Notes under the pieces: model-generated
The model's database searches: none
What the model saw: the letters and a program-made list of their open reading frames with translations, nothing else
Told to the model about the DNA's origin: nothing
Program-made: the position numbers and the translations under genes
NCBI GenBank assembly: GCA_025350865.1
Contig: JANXWZ010000209.1
Location: forward strand, 1 to 46,330
Origin: Rhodanobacteraceae bacterium
GTDB taxonomy: Bacteria; Acidobacteriota; Terriglobia; Terriglobales; Acidobacteriaceae
DNA length: 46,330 nucleotides
Reading direction: 5' to 3'
In this document: one piece after another, positions 7,681 to 15,965 of the stretch
How the letters are laid out: each line of letters begins with the position of its first letter
Position numbering within the stretch: position 1 is the stretch's first letter

Positions 7681-8952
7681 ATGTTCATAGTTTTGTATAG
7701 CTTGCTGCTCGCGCTGGCCTTGGTAGTGAGTACGCCGTGGTGGTTATGGCGGATGGCGACGAGCGGACGGTATCGCGAGGGGCTGGGGGAGCGGCTGGGA
7801 TCTGTGCCTGCGGCTTTACGGGCGGCCGTCGCGGGGAAGAAAGTGGTTTGGGTACATGCGGTCAGCGTGGGCGAGGTGCTGGCGGCGGAGCGACTGATCG
7901 CGGAACTGAAGCAGGCGTTGGGGGACGGCTGGGTAGTGGCGGTCTCGACGACAACGGCTACAGGACAGAAGATCGCGCGGGAGCGGTTGGCGGATTCGCC
8001 CGTGTTTTTCTATCCTCTGGACTTTGCGTTTGCGGTGCGGGCGTGGCTGAGGGTGTTGAAGCCGTCGCTATTTGTGCTGGTGGAGAGTGAATTTTGGCCT
8101 CGAATGCTCGTGGAGTGCGAGCGGGCTGGGACGCCGGTAACGGTGGTGAATGCGCGGGTGTCAGACCGGAGCTTTCCGAGGTATATGCGGTTGCGGCGGC
8201 TATGGAAACCGCTCATGGGCAAGGTGAGTTTGTTTCTGGCGCAGGGGGAGGAGAGTGCGGAGCGGCTGAGGGCGATTGGGGCTCCGGTGGAGCGGACTAT
8301 GGTGGGTGGGAATTTGAAGTATGACTTGTCCCCTGTTGCTGTCAACGCGATGGCGCGTACGATCAACGAACAACGAGGCGCATGTCGCGTGATCGTCGCA
8401 GGCAGCACGCACGAGGGAGAGGAAGCAATGCTGCTAGCAGCTTGGCCGCAGATACAACGAGGGGGGCCGGACTTCGTCATGGTCATCGCGCCGAGGCATC
8501 CACACCGTTTCGAGAAAGTCTGGGAAGAGATTCAGAAGGCCGGTTTCAAGTCAGGACGTTGTAGTGGTCTGATAGCAAGGGATTTCGAGTTGTCTGGAGG
8601 CATGATTCTTTTGCTGGATACAATCGGCGATCTTGCGGCTGTCTATTCGACCGCGACCGTCGCCTTCATCGGGGGAAGCCTCGTGGCCAAGGGAGGACAG
8701 AATCCGTTGGAGGCTGCGAGGTTCGGTAAGCCGATTGTGATGGGCCAATCTTACGAGAATTTCCGCGAAATCGTGCAAGGCATGGGAGTCATCAGGATTA
8801 TCGAGCAGAAGCATCTTGGTGAGGCGCTGATCTCAAGCTCTCGGCATGGCCAACGCTCCGGGCGGCGTGGACGTGAGTTTTTCGAAGCCCAGGCCGGAGC
8901 GACGATGCGGACTGTGGAGGCTTTGGTCGGACTGGTCAGGAGTGGAAGTTGA
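7681..8952 (+). CDS. waaA: 3-deoxy-D-manno-octulosonic acid (Kdo) transferase
   Basis: WaaA (KdtA) transfers Kdo from CMP-Kdo to the lipid A precursor at the inner membrane, a GT30 reaction. The 423-residue product has an N-terminal hydrophobic anchor, then the N-domain with VWVHAVSVGEVLAA (Glu as likely general base) and LVESEFWPRML. The C-terminal Rossmann half contains VAGSTHEGEE, APRHPHRFE and FIGGSLVAKGGQNPLEAARFGKP, all standard for the family. Whether it adds one or two Kdo units cannot be read. The start is ATG 7681, preceded by GGGAAG. It leads an envelope run with lpxK and a GT9 gene. Confidence 0.97.
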   Translation: MFIVLYSLLLALALVVSTPWWLWRMATSGRYREGLGERLGSVPAALRAAVAGKKVVWVHAVSVGEVLAAERLIAELKQALGDGWVVAVSTTTATGQKIARERLADSPVFFYPLDFAFAVRAWLRVLKPSLFVLVESEFWPRMLVECERAGTPVTVVNARVSDRSFPRYMRLRRLWKPLMGKVSLFLAQGEESAERLRAIGAPVERTMVGGNLKYDLSPVAVNAMARTINEQRGACRVIVAGSTHEGEEAMLLAAWPQIQRGGPDFVMVIAPRHPHRFEKVWEEIQKAGFKSGRCSGLIARDFELSGGMILLLDTIGDLAAVYSTATVAFIGGSLVAKGGQNPLEAARFGKPIVMGQSYENFREIVQGMGVIRIIEQKHLGEALISSSRHGQRSGRRGREFFEAQAGATMRTVEALVGLVRSGS

Positions 8953-8963
8953 GCAGAGTGCCC

Positions 8964-9018
8964 GGGGCTAAAGCCCCTTTCCGTCGGTGGGATTTTGTCG
9001 TGGGGCTGAAGCCCCACG
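8964..9018. repeat. Twin compact hairpins GGGGCT-AGCCCC
   Basis: Two very tight palindromes lie in the waaA-lpxK gap: GGGGCT-AA-AGCCCC (8964-8977) and CGTGGGGCT-GA-AGCCCCACG (8999-9018), the second with a perfect 9-bp stem. They share the core GGGGCTRAAGCCCC and are 21 bp apart. There is no U-tract. The shared core suggests copies of one REP-like element and not a terminator; the hairpins might still shape mRNA decay between waaA and lpxK. Confidence 0.75.
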
Positions 9019-9061
9019 CTAATCCTGTAGGGCGAGGACTTGTGACGGCTGGAGGTAAGGG

Positions 9062-10051
9062 TTGAGGCGACCGATGCTGCTCCCGCTGGTGCCCCCATAT
9101 TGGTTGGGCCTGCGGGTGAAGAATGCGCTCTACGATCTCGGCCTGCGGCGGGTGCGGCGGCTGGGGTGGCCGGTAGTGTCCGTCGGGAGTTTATCGGCGG
9201 GGGGCGCGGGGAAGACTCCGGTGGTGTTGATGCTGGCGGAACTGCTGGCGCGGCAAGGGGTTGCGGTGGATGTGCTGTCGCGGGGGTACGGGCGCGGGTC
9301 GGGGGTTGTCGAAGAGGTTGATGCGGCTGGGGATGCGGGGCGATTTGGGGATGAGCCCTTGGAGATGGCTCGGCGGGGAGTGCGGATTTTTGTGGGGGCA
9401 GAGCGGTTTGAAGCCGGGAGAGTAGCGGAGGGGAAGGTAAAAGCAGGTCCTCCGCCTGCGGCGAAGGATGACAAGCAAAGGGCGGTTCATCTGCTGGACG
9501 ATGGGTTTCAGCATCGGCGGCTGGGGCGGGATCTGGATGTCGTGCTGCTGACATTGGAGGATCGGCGCGATTTCCTGGTGCCGGGGGGAAATCTGCGGGA
9601 GCCGCTGGCCTCTTTGCGGCGGGCGGACGTGGTCTTAGTACGGGAGGATGAAGCGGCGGAGTTGGTGGGGGCGATTCCGGTGGGCGTGGCGACGTGGGTG
9701 ATTCGCCGGGAGTTAGCGCTGCCCGTCGAGACCCCCGGGAAGCTCCTTGCGTTTTGCGGAATCGCGCGTCCCGAGGGGTTTTTCGCGATGCTGCCGGAGC
9801 TGGCCGGGACCAGGTTCTTTCCGGATCACCATGCCTATTCGGCGGAGGATTTCGCACTGCTGGTTTCGGCAGCACGGCATGTTGGGGCGGATGGGTTCGT
9901 GACTACGGCCAAAGATGCGGTGAAGATTTCTGCGGCGGCCCGGGCGGTGCTGGAGGAGGTTGGCCCGCTGGTGGTGGCGGAATTACGGGTTTCTTTCGTG
10001 GATGAAGGTGTCGCCTGGAAGACCCTCGCAGCGGTCTGCGTGAGAAAATGA
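9062..10051 (+). CDS. lpxK: Tetraacyldisaccharide 4'-kinase LpxK
   Basis: LpxK phosphorylates the 4' position of the lipid A disaccharide at the inner membrane, using ATP. The product has about 329 residues. The P-loop is GGAGKTP at 47-53, preceded by VGSLSAGG. The family signature LLDDGFQHRRLGRDLD follows, and later come DHHAYSAED and FVTTAKDAVK. The start is TTG 9062 or ATG 9074 (325 residues); both are plausible. Just before the DDGFQH motif is an extra stretch of roughly 10-17 residues (GKVKAGPPPAAKDDKQ) encoded by a repeat-like palindromic sequence at about 9439-9480, apparently an in-frame insertion that kept the kinase open. Confidence 0.95.
   Translation: MRRPMLLPLVPPYWLGLRVKNALYDLGLRRVRRLGWPVVSVGSLSAGGAGKTPVVLMLAELLARQGVAVDVLSRGYGRGSGVVEEVDAAGDAGRFGDEPLEMARRGVRIFVGAERFEAGRVAEGKVKAGPPPAAKDDKQRAVHLLDDGFQHRRLGRDLDVVLLTLEDRRDFLVPGGNLREPLASLRRADVVLVREDEAAELVGAIPVGVATWVIRRELALPVETPGKLLAFCGIARPEGFFAMLPELAGTRFFPDHHAYSAEDFALLVSAARHVGADGFVTTAKDAVKISAAARAVLEEVGPLVVAELRVSFVDEGVAWKTLAAVCVRK
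9439..9480. repeat. Repeat-like palindromic insertion inside lpxK
   Basis: CCTCCGCC (9449-9456) pairs with GGCGAAGG (9460-9467) with one mismatch, and GCAGG/CCTGC arms surround part of it. The tail GGATGACAA resembles GAATGACAA in the hairpin at 11834-11855. The segment falls exactly where the LpxK protein has extra Gly/Pro/Ala/Lys residues. This suggests a small dispersed repeat that entered the gene in frame. Confidence 0.5.
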
Positions 10052-10055
10052 AGGC

Positions 10056-11219
10056 TTGGGATTTTCTTCATCAAATCGTTCGCAGGCACGACAGCTACGG
10101 GTTCTGATCGTGCGCGTTGGGGCGATGGGGGATGTGTTGCATGGACTGCCGGCAGCGGCGGCTCTGCGGGAGCGGCTGCCGGAGTGTGTGATTGGATGGG
10201 CGGTTGAGCCACGCTGGAAGGCGCTGCTGGAAAGTTCGCATCCCCACCTCAATCACGGTGAGGCTGGGATTGAGATGAAGCACCCGCGGATTGTGGACCG
10301 GGTGCATGACGTACCTACACGGGCCTGGGCGAAACGGCCATTTTCGGTGCACACCGCACGGGAGATTCTGGCGTTGCGGCGGGAGTTGCAGGCGGAGAAA
10401 TATGACGTTTGCGTCGACCTGCAGGGGTCGATTCGCTCGGCGATGATTGGGCGGATGGCGCAGGCGAAGCACTTTGTGGGAGCGAAGGAGCCTCGCGAAA
10501 AACAGGCCAGGTGGCTGTATGGTACGCAGGTCGATGTGCGGTCCAGGCATGTGATCGAGCAGGCTTGCGAGCTGGTGAAGTGGGGTATGGCGACGCTGGT
10601 GGAGGATTGGCAGCCGATCGAGGGGATGGCTCCGGCGAGAGTTTCGATTCCGATTGACGCGGAGGCCGAGCGCTGGTGCGACGAGGTTCTGGCGCGGTTG
10701 GAGACTGGGCCGCAGGGGTTTGTTCTACTGGCGCCTACGGCGGGTTGGGGTGCGAAGCAGTGGCCGACGGAACGGTATGCGGAGCTGGCTCGAAGGCTGG
10801 CCGCGGCGGGTTCTAGGGTTTTGATCAACGGTGGAAGCGGGGCGGATCGCGTGATGTTGGCGCAGCTGGCCGAGAGCTGTAGCGCGACGGTGGTGGAAAG
10901 TGACATTCCCCGGTTGGTTGCCCTGACGCGTCGGGCCCGGCTGACAGTGGGTGGCGATTCCGGGCCGATCCACCTGGCGGCGGCGTTGGGAGGCAGCGTC
11001 CTGGCGTTATTTGGGCCGACCGATCCGGCACGCAATGGGCCATATTTTGTGGGGGCGAAGGTGCGGGTGCTGCGCCATTCGACCAGCCGGCTGGACCGTG
11101 CGCGGCATGCCAATACGGAGGCCGGGCTGGCGAAGATTACAGAAGACGAAGTGGTTGCAGCGGCGTTTGAATTGCTGCGCGAGGGGAAAGATCGAACCGA
11201 AGGGAACGAGAATGGCTGA
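10056..11219 (+). CDS. Glycosyltransferase family 9 (heptosyltransferase-like)
   Basis: This 387-residue enzyme of the ADP-heptose:LPS transferase family would extend the lipopolysaccharide inner core in the cytoplasm. The N-domain opens with RVLIVRVGAMGDVLHGLPAA. The C-domain has LLAPTAGWGAKQWP, VLINGGSGADRVM and the donor-binding GGDSGPIHLAAALG. It is closest in pattern to WaaC, but the donor sugar cannot be proved. I take TTG 10056, 4 bp after lpxK; there is no ATG before the first conserved strand, and the ribosome site is weak. The stop overlaps the start of the next gene by 8 bp. Confidence 0.9.
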   Translation: MGFSSSNRSQARQLRVLIVRVGAMGDVLHGLPAAAALRERLPECVIGWAVEPRWKALLESSHPHLNHGEAGIEMKHPRIVDRVHDVPTRAWAKRPFSVHTAREILALRRELQAEKYDVCVDLQGSIRSAMIGRMAQAKHFVGAKEPREKQARWLYGTQVDVRSRHVIEQACELVKWGMATLVEDWQPIEGMAPARVSIPIDAEAERWCDEVLARLETGPQGFVLLAPTAGWGAKQWPTERYAELARRLAAAGSRVLINGGSGADRVMLAQLAESCSATVVESDIPRLVALTRRARLTVGGDSGPIHLAAALGGSVLALFGPTDPARNGPYFVGAKVRVLRHSTSRLDRARHANTEAGLAKITEDEVVAAAFELLREGKDRTEGNENG

Positions 11220-11778
11220 AAGAACGGTGTGGCAACAATTGATGAAGCGGATTCGGGTTCCGATGGGATTTGCGGTCGCCGCCGTCTACTTGTGGCGGGC
11301 AAAGCCCACAGCAACTACATTGGCAGTAAGTCTGCTGTTGGTCCTGCCGGGGCTTTGGCTGCGCGGGTATGCGGCTGGCTATGTCCGCAAGAATGCGGAA
11401 CTTACGACAACGGGACCATATGCGTATACGCGCAATCCGCTCTACCTTGGGTCGATGTCGATTACGCTGGGGTTCGCGGCCGCTGCGGGCAGTTGGTGGT
11501 TGATTGGAATGGTGACAACCCTGTTCATCTCGATTTACATTCCCACGATCCTCGGCGAAGAGGGCTATCTGCGGGCGAATTTTGCAGGTTTCGATGCTTA
11601 TGCAGCGCGGGTTCCGAGACTTCTGCCAAGGCTTACGGCGGCGAAGAGCGATCAGGGTGCGGGAGAGTTCTCGCGGAAGCTCTACCTGCATCATCGGGAA
11701 TACAATGCTTTAATGGGTGCTGGCGCGATTTATTTGGCGCTGGGCTTGAGGCTGGTTTGGCAACACCTCCATGGATGA
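11212..11778 (+). CDS. Isoprenylcysteine carboxyl methyltransferase-like membrane protein
   Basis: This 188-residue protein has about four hydrophobic segments and the ICMT/PEMT-type motif: TTGPYAYTRNPLYLGSM, then a long hydrophobic helix, then EEGYLRANFAGFDAYAARVPRLLP. In this superfamily those blocks bind S-adenosylmethionine and place the acceptor. Bacterial members methylate isoprenoid or lipid substrates, and most are uncharacterised. ATG 11212 overlaps the upstream GT9 gene by 8 bp, so it belongs to the envelope operon. A longer in-frame extension upstream is only the GT9 shadow. Confidence 0.85.
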   Translation: MAERTVWQQLMKRIRVPMGFAVAAVYLWRAKPTATTLAVSLLLVLPGLWLRGYAAGYVRKNAELTTTGPYAYTRNPLYLGSMSITLGFAAAAGSWWLIGMVTTLFISIYIPTILGEEGYLRANFAGFDAYAARVPRLLPRLTAAKSDQGAGEFSRKLYLHHREYNALMGAGAIYLALGLRLVWQHLHG

Positions 11779-11833
11779 CGCTTTTGCGGAGACGGGCAAC
11801 GCGATTGCGGGTTCAGGAACGAACTCATCAGAA

Positions 11834-11848
11834 TCTGGCCTCGCCAGA
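11834..11848. repeat. Small hairpin repeat before the DUF3108 gene
   Basis: TCTGGC-CTC-GCCAGA forms a 6-bp stem with a 3-nt loop, followed by ATGACAA. It shares its tail with the palindrome inside lpxK. There is no U-tract, so it is more likely a repeat than a terminator. Confidence 0.4.
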
Positions 11849-11874
11849 ATGACAAACCTTCAACCTTCAGGTGA

Positions 11875-12696
11875 TTGCCTTTGCCGAAATTTCGTTTTTT
11901 TTGCCTCTTCCCTGCCCTGATCGTTGCGGCTTTTAGTTCCGTGCCCTTGGCGCATGGCCAGATTCTCGGGCTCGGCAAGCCCGCGACACCCGTAGTTATT
12001 CCGACCTTGCTTCCTCCCGAGCCGGCGTTCTCCTTTCCAGCCCGCGAAACACTGACGTTTTCGGTGGACTGGCGCGTCTTTACGGCGGGCACCGCGGTCT
12101 TTCACCTGGAGCAGGACGGGACCACGCAGAAAGTTTCCGCGACGGCCGACACGATCGGGAACGTGAATATGATCTTCCCTGTGGTGGACAAGTTTTCGGC
12201 CGGCTTCGATACGAAGACGGGCTGCTCGACTGGCTTCAGCAAGAATATGTCGGAGGGCAGGCGTAAGGTTTCGAGCGATCTGACCTTCGACTACAAGAAC
12301 GGGAAGCAGAATGAGTACAGCAAGAATCTGGTGAAGGGTACGGCGAAGGAGCAATCGGCTGCCGTGCCGGCCTGCGTGGCGGATTCACTTTCAGCGATCT
12401 TTTATGTTGCGTCACGTCCCCTGATCGTCGGGCAAACGGTCAAGTTTCCGCTGGCGGATTCCATGCGGACAGTCACCGTGACCATGAAGGTCGAGGCCAA
12501 GGAAGAGATCAAGACCCCGGCTGGGACGTTCCAGACGGTTCGCGTGCAACCCACGGCTGACGAGGGCATCGTAAAGAACCGGGGCAACATCTGGATCTGG
12601 TACACGGACGATGTGCGGCACATGCCAGTTCAGATTCGGGCGCGGCTTTTCTGGGGAACGATTACGTTCCATCTGCAGTCGGTTGAGGCGAAGTAG
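11875..12696 (+). CDS. DUF3108 domain-containing exported protein
   Basis: This 273-residue protein is exported. A Sec signal of about 25 residues (FFCLFPALIVAAFSSVPLAHG) is followed by the DUF3108 pattern: ETLTFSVDWRVFTAGTAVFHLE, then TADTIG, CSTGFSKNMSEG, FDYKNGK, and the late FQTVRVQPTADEG...GNIWIWYTDDVRHMPVQIRARLFWGTITFHL. The fold is a lipid-like beta-barrel/half-barrel in other proteins of this domain, and the location is probably periplasmic. No ATG fits; TTG 11875 or TTG 11881 is the likely start. It lies 3 bp before queC. Confidence 0.85.
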   Translation: MPLPKFRFFCLFPALIVAAFSSVPLAHGQILGLGKPATPVVIPTLLPPEPAFSFPARETLTFSVDWRVFTAGTAVFHLEQDGTTQKVSATADTIGNVNMIFPVVDKFSAGFDTKTGCSTGFSKNMSEGRRKVSSDLTFDYKNGKQNEYSKNLVKGTAKEQSAAVPACVADSLSAIFYVASRPLIVGQTVKFPLADSMRTVTVTMKVEAKEEIKTPAGTFQTVRVQPTADEGIVKNRGNIWIWYTDDVRHMPVQIRARLFWGTITFHLQSVEAK

Positions 12697-12699
12697 ACG

Positions 12700-13398
12700 A
12701 TGCAAGGTTCGCAGCGGAAAGCGGTGTTGTGTTTGTCGGGTGGGATGGACTCGTGCGTCTGCGCGGCGATCGCAGCGCGCGACTTCGACGAGGTCTACGC
12801 GCTGCACTTCAGCTATGGCCAGCGCACGGAGGCGCGGGAGTTGGAAGCGGCTCGCGAGGTGGCGCGTCTAACCGGTGTGGCGGAGTTGATGGCGCTGAAG
12901 GTGGACATCTTCCGGCGGATCGGCGGGTCGGCTCTGACCGATGCTTCGATTGCGGTCCCGAATGCTGTGCACGGTGAGATTGGCGCGGAGATTCCAGTGA
13001 CGTATGTGCCGTTCCGCAATGCTCATTTTCTGTCTGCGGCGGTGAGTTGGGCAGAGGTGGTCGGGGCGAAGACGATCCTGATCGGGGCTGTGGAGCAGGA
13101 TAGTTCGGGGTATCCGGACTGCCGGCCGGCATACTATGACGCATTCAACGAATTAGTCCGTTTGGGAACCAAAGATGGCGATATTCGAGTGGAGACGCCG
13201 CTGATTCGATTGAAGAAGAGCGAGATCGTACAACTGGGAGTTGAACTCGGCGCGCCGTTGCATGTAAGTTGGTCATGCTATTCGGGCGAGCGGGAGGCCT
13301 GCGGCGTCTGCGATAGTTGTGTGCTTCGTCTAAAGGCATTTCATGAAGCGGGAACCACCGATCCGATCCCTTATGCGGCTGGAACTATTCGCGATTAG
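12700..13398 (+). CDS. queC: 7-cyano-7-deazaguanine synthase QueC
   Basis: QueC converts 7-carboxy-7-deazaguanine to preQ0 with ATP and ammonia, on the path to queuosine in tRNA. The 232-residue product has the PP-loop SGGMDS at 13-18 and the zinc-binding set C193...C201-x2-C204-x2-C207 (CYSGEREACGVCDSC). YPDCRPAYYDAFNEL is also standard. The start is ATG 12700, 3 bp after the DUF3108 gene. No other queuosine gene (queD, queE, queF) is in the window, and no preQ1 riboswitch is visible upstream. Confidence 0.97.
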   Translation: MQGSQRKAVLCLSGGMDSCVCAAIAARDFDEVYALHFSYGQRTEARELEAAREVARLTGVAELMALKVDIFRRIGGSALTDASIAVPNAVHGEIGAEIPVTYVPFRNAHFLSAAVSWAEVVGAKTILIGAVEQDSSGYPDCRPAYYDAFNELVRLGTKDGDIRVETPLIRLKKSEIVQLGVELGAPLHVSWSCYSGEREACGVCDSCVLRLKAFHEAGTTDPIPYAAGTIRD

Positions 13399-13503
13399 CG
13401 GTGTTCACAGATAAGATAGATTGGTGGCGGAATTGGCCGAACAAAGTTTTGGATTGGGCACGGTAGCGGATTCGCTGCAATCAAAGTGCCGGGGAGAGAC
13501 GAC

Positions 13504-14682
13504 GTGAAGAAGTTACTTGGATCCATGACATTAGTGGCGGCAATGGTTGCCACCACATCGGCGGCAATGGGGCAGTCGGCAGCGACCGGAGCCAAGCTGC
13601 ATGGGCATATTACCAATCCGGCTGGCGCCACCATCAAGGGCGGCGACGTTCGGCTGACGACGGACAAGTACGCCACCAGCGCGAAAGATCGCGTGTACAA
13701 ATACTCTTTGCCGATCGATGCGAATGGCGATTACAAGGGTGCGGATATTTTGCCAGGCGACTATCTGGCTGTCGTCGAAGTGGACAAGAAGGTCATCGAC
13801 TTCCAGAACGTAACGCTGAAGGTCAGCGACGACAAGACAATCGACTTCGACATGACACGCGCCGAATATCTCAAGGCCATGACTCCGGAAGAGCGCGCCG
13901 CGCTTGAGGAGTACAAGAAAAAGAATGCTGCCGTGTCGGCGGACAACGCGAAGATTGCCAACATCAACAAGACCCTGCTGCAGGCGCGCGAAGACGAGAA
14001 GAACGGCAAGGCCGACGAAGCGGTCAAGGCTTTACAGAACCTGGTGACGGTGAAGGCTGACGAGGCTGTTCTGTGGGCGAGCCTCGGCGAGGCGCAGCTG
14101 GCTTCCGGCGACGCAGCGGTGAAGGCGGCGCGTGCGGCCAAGACTTCAACGACCGACCCGGCGATCCTCCAGACTTACTCGGATGCTGCCACCTCATACC
14201 AGAAGGCGATCGACTTGAACGCCGCTTCCAAGAAGCCAAGCCCGGAGAATCTCTCGGCATATTACTTGAATCTTGGTCAGTCGTTTGCCAAGGGCGGCAA
14301 GTTGCCGGAGGCTGGTGCAGCCTATGAGAAAGCAGCTTCCACCTCGCCGACCATGGCAGGCAGCGCCTACTACAACGAAGCGGTGGTCTTCTACCAGGCA
14401 AGCAAGTTGCCGGAAGCGCAGGCTGCGGCAGAGAAGGCGATCGAGGCAGATCCCAAGCGGGCCGATGCCTATTACATTAAGGGACAGGCGCTGATTCCGG
14501 GCGCGACGGCCGATGCAAAGACCGGCAAGTTCGTCCTGCCGGCAGGCTGTCTGGAGGCTTACCAGGAGTACCTGGCGCTCGCTCCTGAGGGGCCGCATGC
14601 TGGAGAAGTGAAGGAGTTGCTGAATGGCCTTGGCCAGCCTGTTGTGAACTCGTTCAAGGCCGCTCCGTCCAAGAAGAAGTAA
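13504..14682 (+). CDS. Secreted TPR protein with N-terminal carboxypeptidase-regulatory-like domain
   Basis: This 392-residue protein starts at GTG 13504, chosen because GGGGAGAG at 13491-13498 sits 5 bp upstream. A signal peptide (about residues 1-24, ending near AAMGQS) is followed by a beta-sandwich region, GAKLHGHITNPAGATIKGG through LPGDYLAVVEV, like a transthyretin/carboxypeptidase-regulatory fold. A Lys/Glu-rich helical part and at least four TPR-like repeats (for example YYLNLGQSFAKGGKLPEAGAAYEKA) follow. It is probably a periplasmic scaffold. A strong hairpin terminator closes the gene. Confidence 0.85.
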   Translation: MKKLLGSMTLVAAMVATTSAAMGQSAATGAKLHGHITNPAGATIKGGDVRLTTDKYATSAKDRVYKYSLPIDANGDYKGADILPGDYLAVVEVDKKVIDFQNVTLKVSDDKTIDFDMTRAEYLKAMTPEERAALEEYKKKNAAVSADNAKIANINKTLLQAREDEKNGKADEAVKALQNLVTVKADEAVLWASLGEAQLASGDAAVKAARAAKTSTTDPAILQTYSDAATSYQKAIDLNAASKKPSPENLSAYYLNLGQSFAKGGKLPEAGAAYEKAASTSPTMAGSAYYNEAVVFYQASKLPEAQAAAEKAIEADPKRADAYYIKGQALIPGATADAKTGKFVLPAGCLEAYQEYLALAPEGPHAGEVKELLNGLGQPVVNSFKAAPSKKK

Positions 14683-14703
14683 CTGCGGTTAGATTGATGC
14701 GAG

Positions 14704-14727
14704 GCCCTGAGCGACACCGCTCAGGGC
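14704..14727 (+). terminator. Intrinsic terminator after the TPR gene
   Basis: GCCCTGAGCG pairs with CGCTCAGGGC around the loop ACAC, giving a perfect 10-bp stem, followed by TTTGCTATTT. It lies 21 bp after the TPR stop codon and before the moeA start, so moeA must have its own promoter or rely on read-through. Confidence 0.8.
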
Positions 14728-14739
14728 TTTGCTATTTGC

Positions 14740-14745
14740 GGAGGA
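14740..14745 (+). promoter_or_regulatory. Ribosome binding site deciding the moeA start
   Basis: GGAGGA ends 5 bp before GTG 14751. This makes GTG 14751 a better start than the in-frame TTG/ATG codons at 14694-14697, which lie upstream of the terminator hairpin. Confidence 0.75.
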
Positions 14746-14750
14746 CTTGC

Positions 14751-15956
14751 GTGGTCGTTGATTTTGAAGAAGCGTTGGAAATTGTCCGAACCGTGGCGAG
14801 CAAGTTCAAGTCGCCGCCGATGGAGGACTGCGCACTGCTGGATTGCGCTGGACGGGTTCTAGCCGTCGGGGTCAATGCGGATCGCGATCAGCCGCCGTTT
14901 GACCGCTCGACGCGTGACGGATTTGCGGTACGGGCGGACGCGGCGGGGGCTTCGCTAAAGATAATTGGACAGGTCCGGGCCGGTGAGGTGTGGGCTGGGG
15001 CAGATGTGGATGGACTTTCTGCCATTGAGATCATGACCGGTGCGCCGATTCCGGCGGGTGCGGATGCGGTCGCAATGGTGGAGCATGTGGACCGCGCGGA
15101 TGGCGCAATCCGACTGGCGGCCGGACGGGGCCTGGTGCCGGGAGAGAATGTTGTGCCCCGAGCCGCGGAGGCACGGGCTGGCGCGGAGGTTCTGGCGGCG
15201 GGTACACGGATTGGCGCGGCGGAGATTGCTTTAGCGGCGGCCTGTGGATGCTGCACTCTGCAGGTATTCGCGAAACCCAGCGTGGGAATTGTTTCGACCG
15301 GCGATGAGTTGGTTGAGGTTGCGGAAACACCGGGAGCGCAGCAGATTCGGAACTCGAACAGCTATGCGATTGCCGCGCTGGTTGCCTCGTCAGGAGGTTC
15401 GCCGGAGCGGCTGGAGATTGCGCCCGATACGCTCGCGGCAATTCGCGACCGCGTGGAGCGTGGGAGGCAAGCTGATCTGCTGGTGTTTTCGGGCGGAGTC
15501 TCGATGGGCCAGTATGACCTGGTGGAAGAAGTACTAGCCGAGTTTGGTGCGGAGTTCCTGTTTACCGGCGTGAACATGCAGCCGGGGAAACCAGTCGTCT
15601 TTGGGCGGCTCCCAGCACGAGGAGAGATGCCCGAGCGGTACTTCTTTGGGCTTCCGGGGAATCCCATTTCAGTGCAGGTGACCTTTCATAGTTTTGTCGA
15701 TTCCCTGCTGCGAGCACTTGGTGGCGAAACTGCTGCGACGCCAAAGTGGGCGCAGGCAACGCTGCTGGAGGGTGAAGCCGCGAAGGCAGGCGTTACGCGG
15801 CTGCTCCCGGCCCGGATGGACGGGATCGGAGTACGGGTCGTCGGTTGGCAGGGGTCCGGCGATCTGGCGGCCAATGCGCGGGCGAACTGCTATGCGAAGT
15901 TCCTGCGGGGGCGGGAGTATCGCAAGGGAGAAGTGATCCGGGTGCTCCTTCGGTAG
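14751..15956 (+). CDS. moeA: Molybdopterin molybdenumtransferase MoeA
   Basis: MoeA inserts molybdate into adenylylated molybdopterin to finish the molybdenum cofactor. The 401-residue product has the early block PPFDRSTRDGFAVRA, then IMTGAPIPAGADAV, the central domain with GIVSTGDELVE and RNSNSYAIAALV, and FSGGVSMGQYDLVEEVL. It closes with FFGLPGNPISVQVTF and a C-terminal domain of about 70 residues. All family landmarks are present. The start is GTG 14751. moaC follows 9 bp downstream in the same direction, which is a sensible cofactor operon. Confidence 0.96.
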   Translation: MVVDFEEALEIVRTVASKFKSPPMEDCALLDCAGRVLAVGVNADRDQPPFDRSTRDGFAVRADAAGASLKIIGQVRAGEVWAGADVDGLSAIEIMTGAPIPAGADAVAMVEHVDRADGAIRLAAGRGLVPGENVVPRAAEARAGAEVLAAGTRIGAAEIALAAACGCCTLQVFAKPSVGIVSTGDELVEVAETPGAQQIRNSNSYAIAALVASSGGSPERLEIAPDTLAAIRDRVERGRQADLLVFSGGVSMGQYDLVEEVLAEFGAEFLFTGVNMQPGKPVVFGRLPARGEMPERYFFGLPGNPISVQVTFHSFVDSLLRALGGETAATPKWAQATLLEGEAAKAGVTRLLPARMDGIGVRVVGWQGSGDLAANARANCYAKFLRGREYRKGEVIRVLLR

Positions 15957-15965
15957 GATGTTGCT

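Noticed and set aside
14683..14750. Possible molybdenum cofactor riboswitch before moeA
   Set aside because: The only structure is the terminator hairpin; the gap is far too short for the known Moco RNA motif.
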